This document shows, piece after piece, positions 63,616 to 64,000 of a DNA stretch of 64,000 bases; position 1 is the stretch's first letter; the number at the start of each line of letters is the position of its first letter. The notes below the pieces were generated by a model, which made no database searches, was not told where the DNA came from, and was given only the letters and a program-made list of their open reading frames with translations. A program made the translations under genes and the position numbers. This DNA comes from Helicobacteraceae bacterium. GTDB taxonomy: Bacteria > Campylobacterota > Campylobacteria > Campylobacterales > Sulfurimonadaceae. Location of the stretch: positions 1 through 64,000 of the forward strand of contig CANMJR010000001.1 of the NCBI GenBank assembly GCA_947498025.1, given 5' to 3'.

Positions 63616-64000
63616 CTAGCTATTTATCTCATATTTTATAATTTTAGCTAAGGCGTTACACTCATCAATCTTCTGTTTATAACTTGTCGTATTATTTAAA
63701 AGCACCTCAATAAAAGCACTCCCGACAATAACTCCGTCAGCACCTTTTATCTTGTCTTTTGCAGTTTTTTGATTCACACCAAAACCAACATATACCGGCG
63801 TGTTTGTATATTTTTTAATAGAAGTCAAAAATGGTTGTAAATCTTCACTTACCCCAGATCCTGTGATACCCGTATATGCAACCATATAGATGAATTTTTG
63901 AGATTCACTGACTATCTTTTTGATTCTCTCTTCGCTGTCGGTAGGTGCTACAAAACTTATATTTGCTACATTGTTTGAGTTAAATAAGTTCTTGTAGGCT
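63616..64000 (-). CDS. trpA: Tryptophan synthase alpha chain, partial
   Basis: The frame ends at 63616 and stays open to the right edge, covering about 128 C-terminal residues. Family motifs: FVAPTDSEERIKKI, AYTGITGSG, VGFGVNQKTA and GADGVIVGSAFIEV. It cleaves indole-3-glycerol phosphate to indole. The N-terminal half with the catalytic Glu/Asp lies beyond the edge. It converges with the small lipoprotein gene, whose terminator lies between them. Confidence 0.93.
   Translation of the reverse strand, partial: AYKNLFNSNNVANISFVAPTDSEERIKKIVSESQKFIYMVAYTGITGSGVSEDLQPFLTSIKKYTNTPVYVGFGVNQKTAKDKIKGADGVIVGSAFIEVLLNNTTSYKQKIDECNALAKIIKYEINS

Overview
The window looks like a chromosomal segment of a Sulfurimonas-like member of the Campylobacterota (formerly Epsilonproteobacteria). 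This is inferred from gene content, not from an rRNA gene. The evidence is the low G+C, a CheV-CheA(with C-terminal receiver)-CheW chemotaxis block, a short RNase R and short Bacillus-type PurL, MlaE with a fused N-terminal STAS domain, many hybrid kinases, EAL/GGDEF and HD-GYP proteins, and a B-C-A ordered molybdopterin/NrfD respiratory operon. No rRNA, tRNA, CRISPR array, prophage or transposase gene was seen.

Layout. 0-5.8 kb: an EF-hand protein cut by the left edge, a small HTH regulator, dnaX (with an A10 slippage site), a protein of unknown function and an EAL-CBS-GGDEF protein. 5.8-9.7 kb: a defence operon of three genes, a STAND-like ATPase followed by a Septu-like PtuA/PtuB pair, behind a 13-bp perfect inverted repeat. 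9.8-14.9 kb: murI, rho, an MCP-like membrane protein and two envelope or unknown proteins. 14.9-17.3 kb: a small decayed island with an AAA ATPase/DUF4276 cassette lying between two similar methyltransferase-tail remnants, plus DUF2442 and toxin-antitoxin scars. 17.3-31 kb: surE, tcdA, greA, argC, an LpxH-like phosphoesterase, cheV-cheA-cheW, an Mla-type lipid transport operon, pepP and a lytic transglycosylase. 31-42.2 kb: holA, rnr, an HDOD protein, a second Gre factor, a KefB-type antiporter, purL, motA and motB. 42.4-49.5 kb: an HD-GYP regulator, a FIST-domain sensor, a PAS hybrid kinase, a hemerythrin and a 12-TM protein, plausibly a nitric oxide or oxygen sensing group. 49.5-56.3 kb: aroK, a thioredoxin-like protein, hisD, DUF2231, and a translationally overlapping HD-GYP regulator / SCO1 / hybrid kinase operon. 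56.4-61.6 kb: the molybdoenzyme operon. 61.8-64 kb: a TlpA-like thioredoxin, a NosL-like lipoprotein, two small envelope proteins and trpA, cut by the right edge.

The most unusual feature is a dispersed family of eight short repeats (called R-elements here, R1-R8). Two full-length copies are exactly 137 bp and have 11-bp terminal inverted repeats. Inside are three hairpins around a conserved core, AGCTTTAGGGGGTTGTA. The hairpin arms differ between copies by compensatory changes, and one G-T wobble is kept in all six copies that retain the third hairpin, so structure appears to be under selection. Two oppositely oriented pairs bracket motAB and a lone 142-codon gene, and one copy sits inside the mla operon.

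All calls rest on reading the sequence and translations by eye; no database search was possible. Family names come from recognised motifs, and functions of unrecognised proteins are left open.
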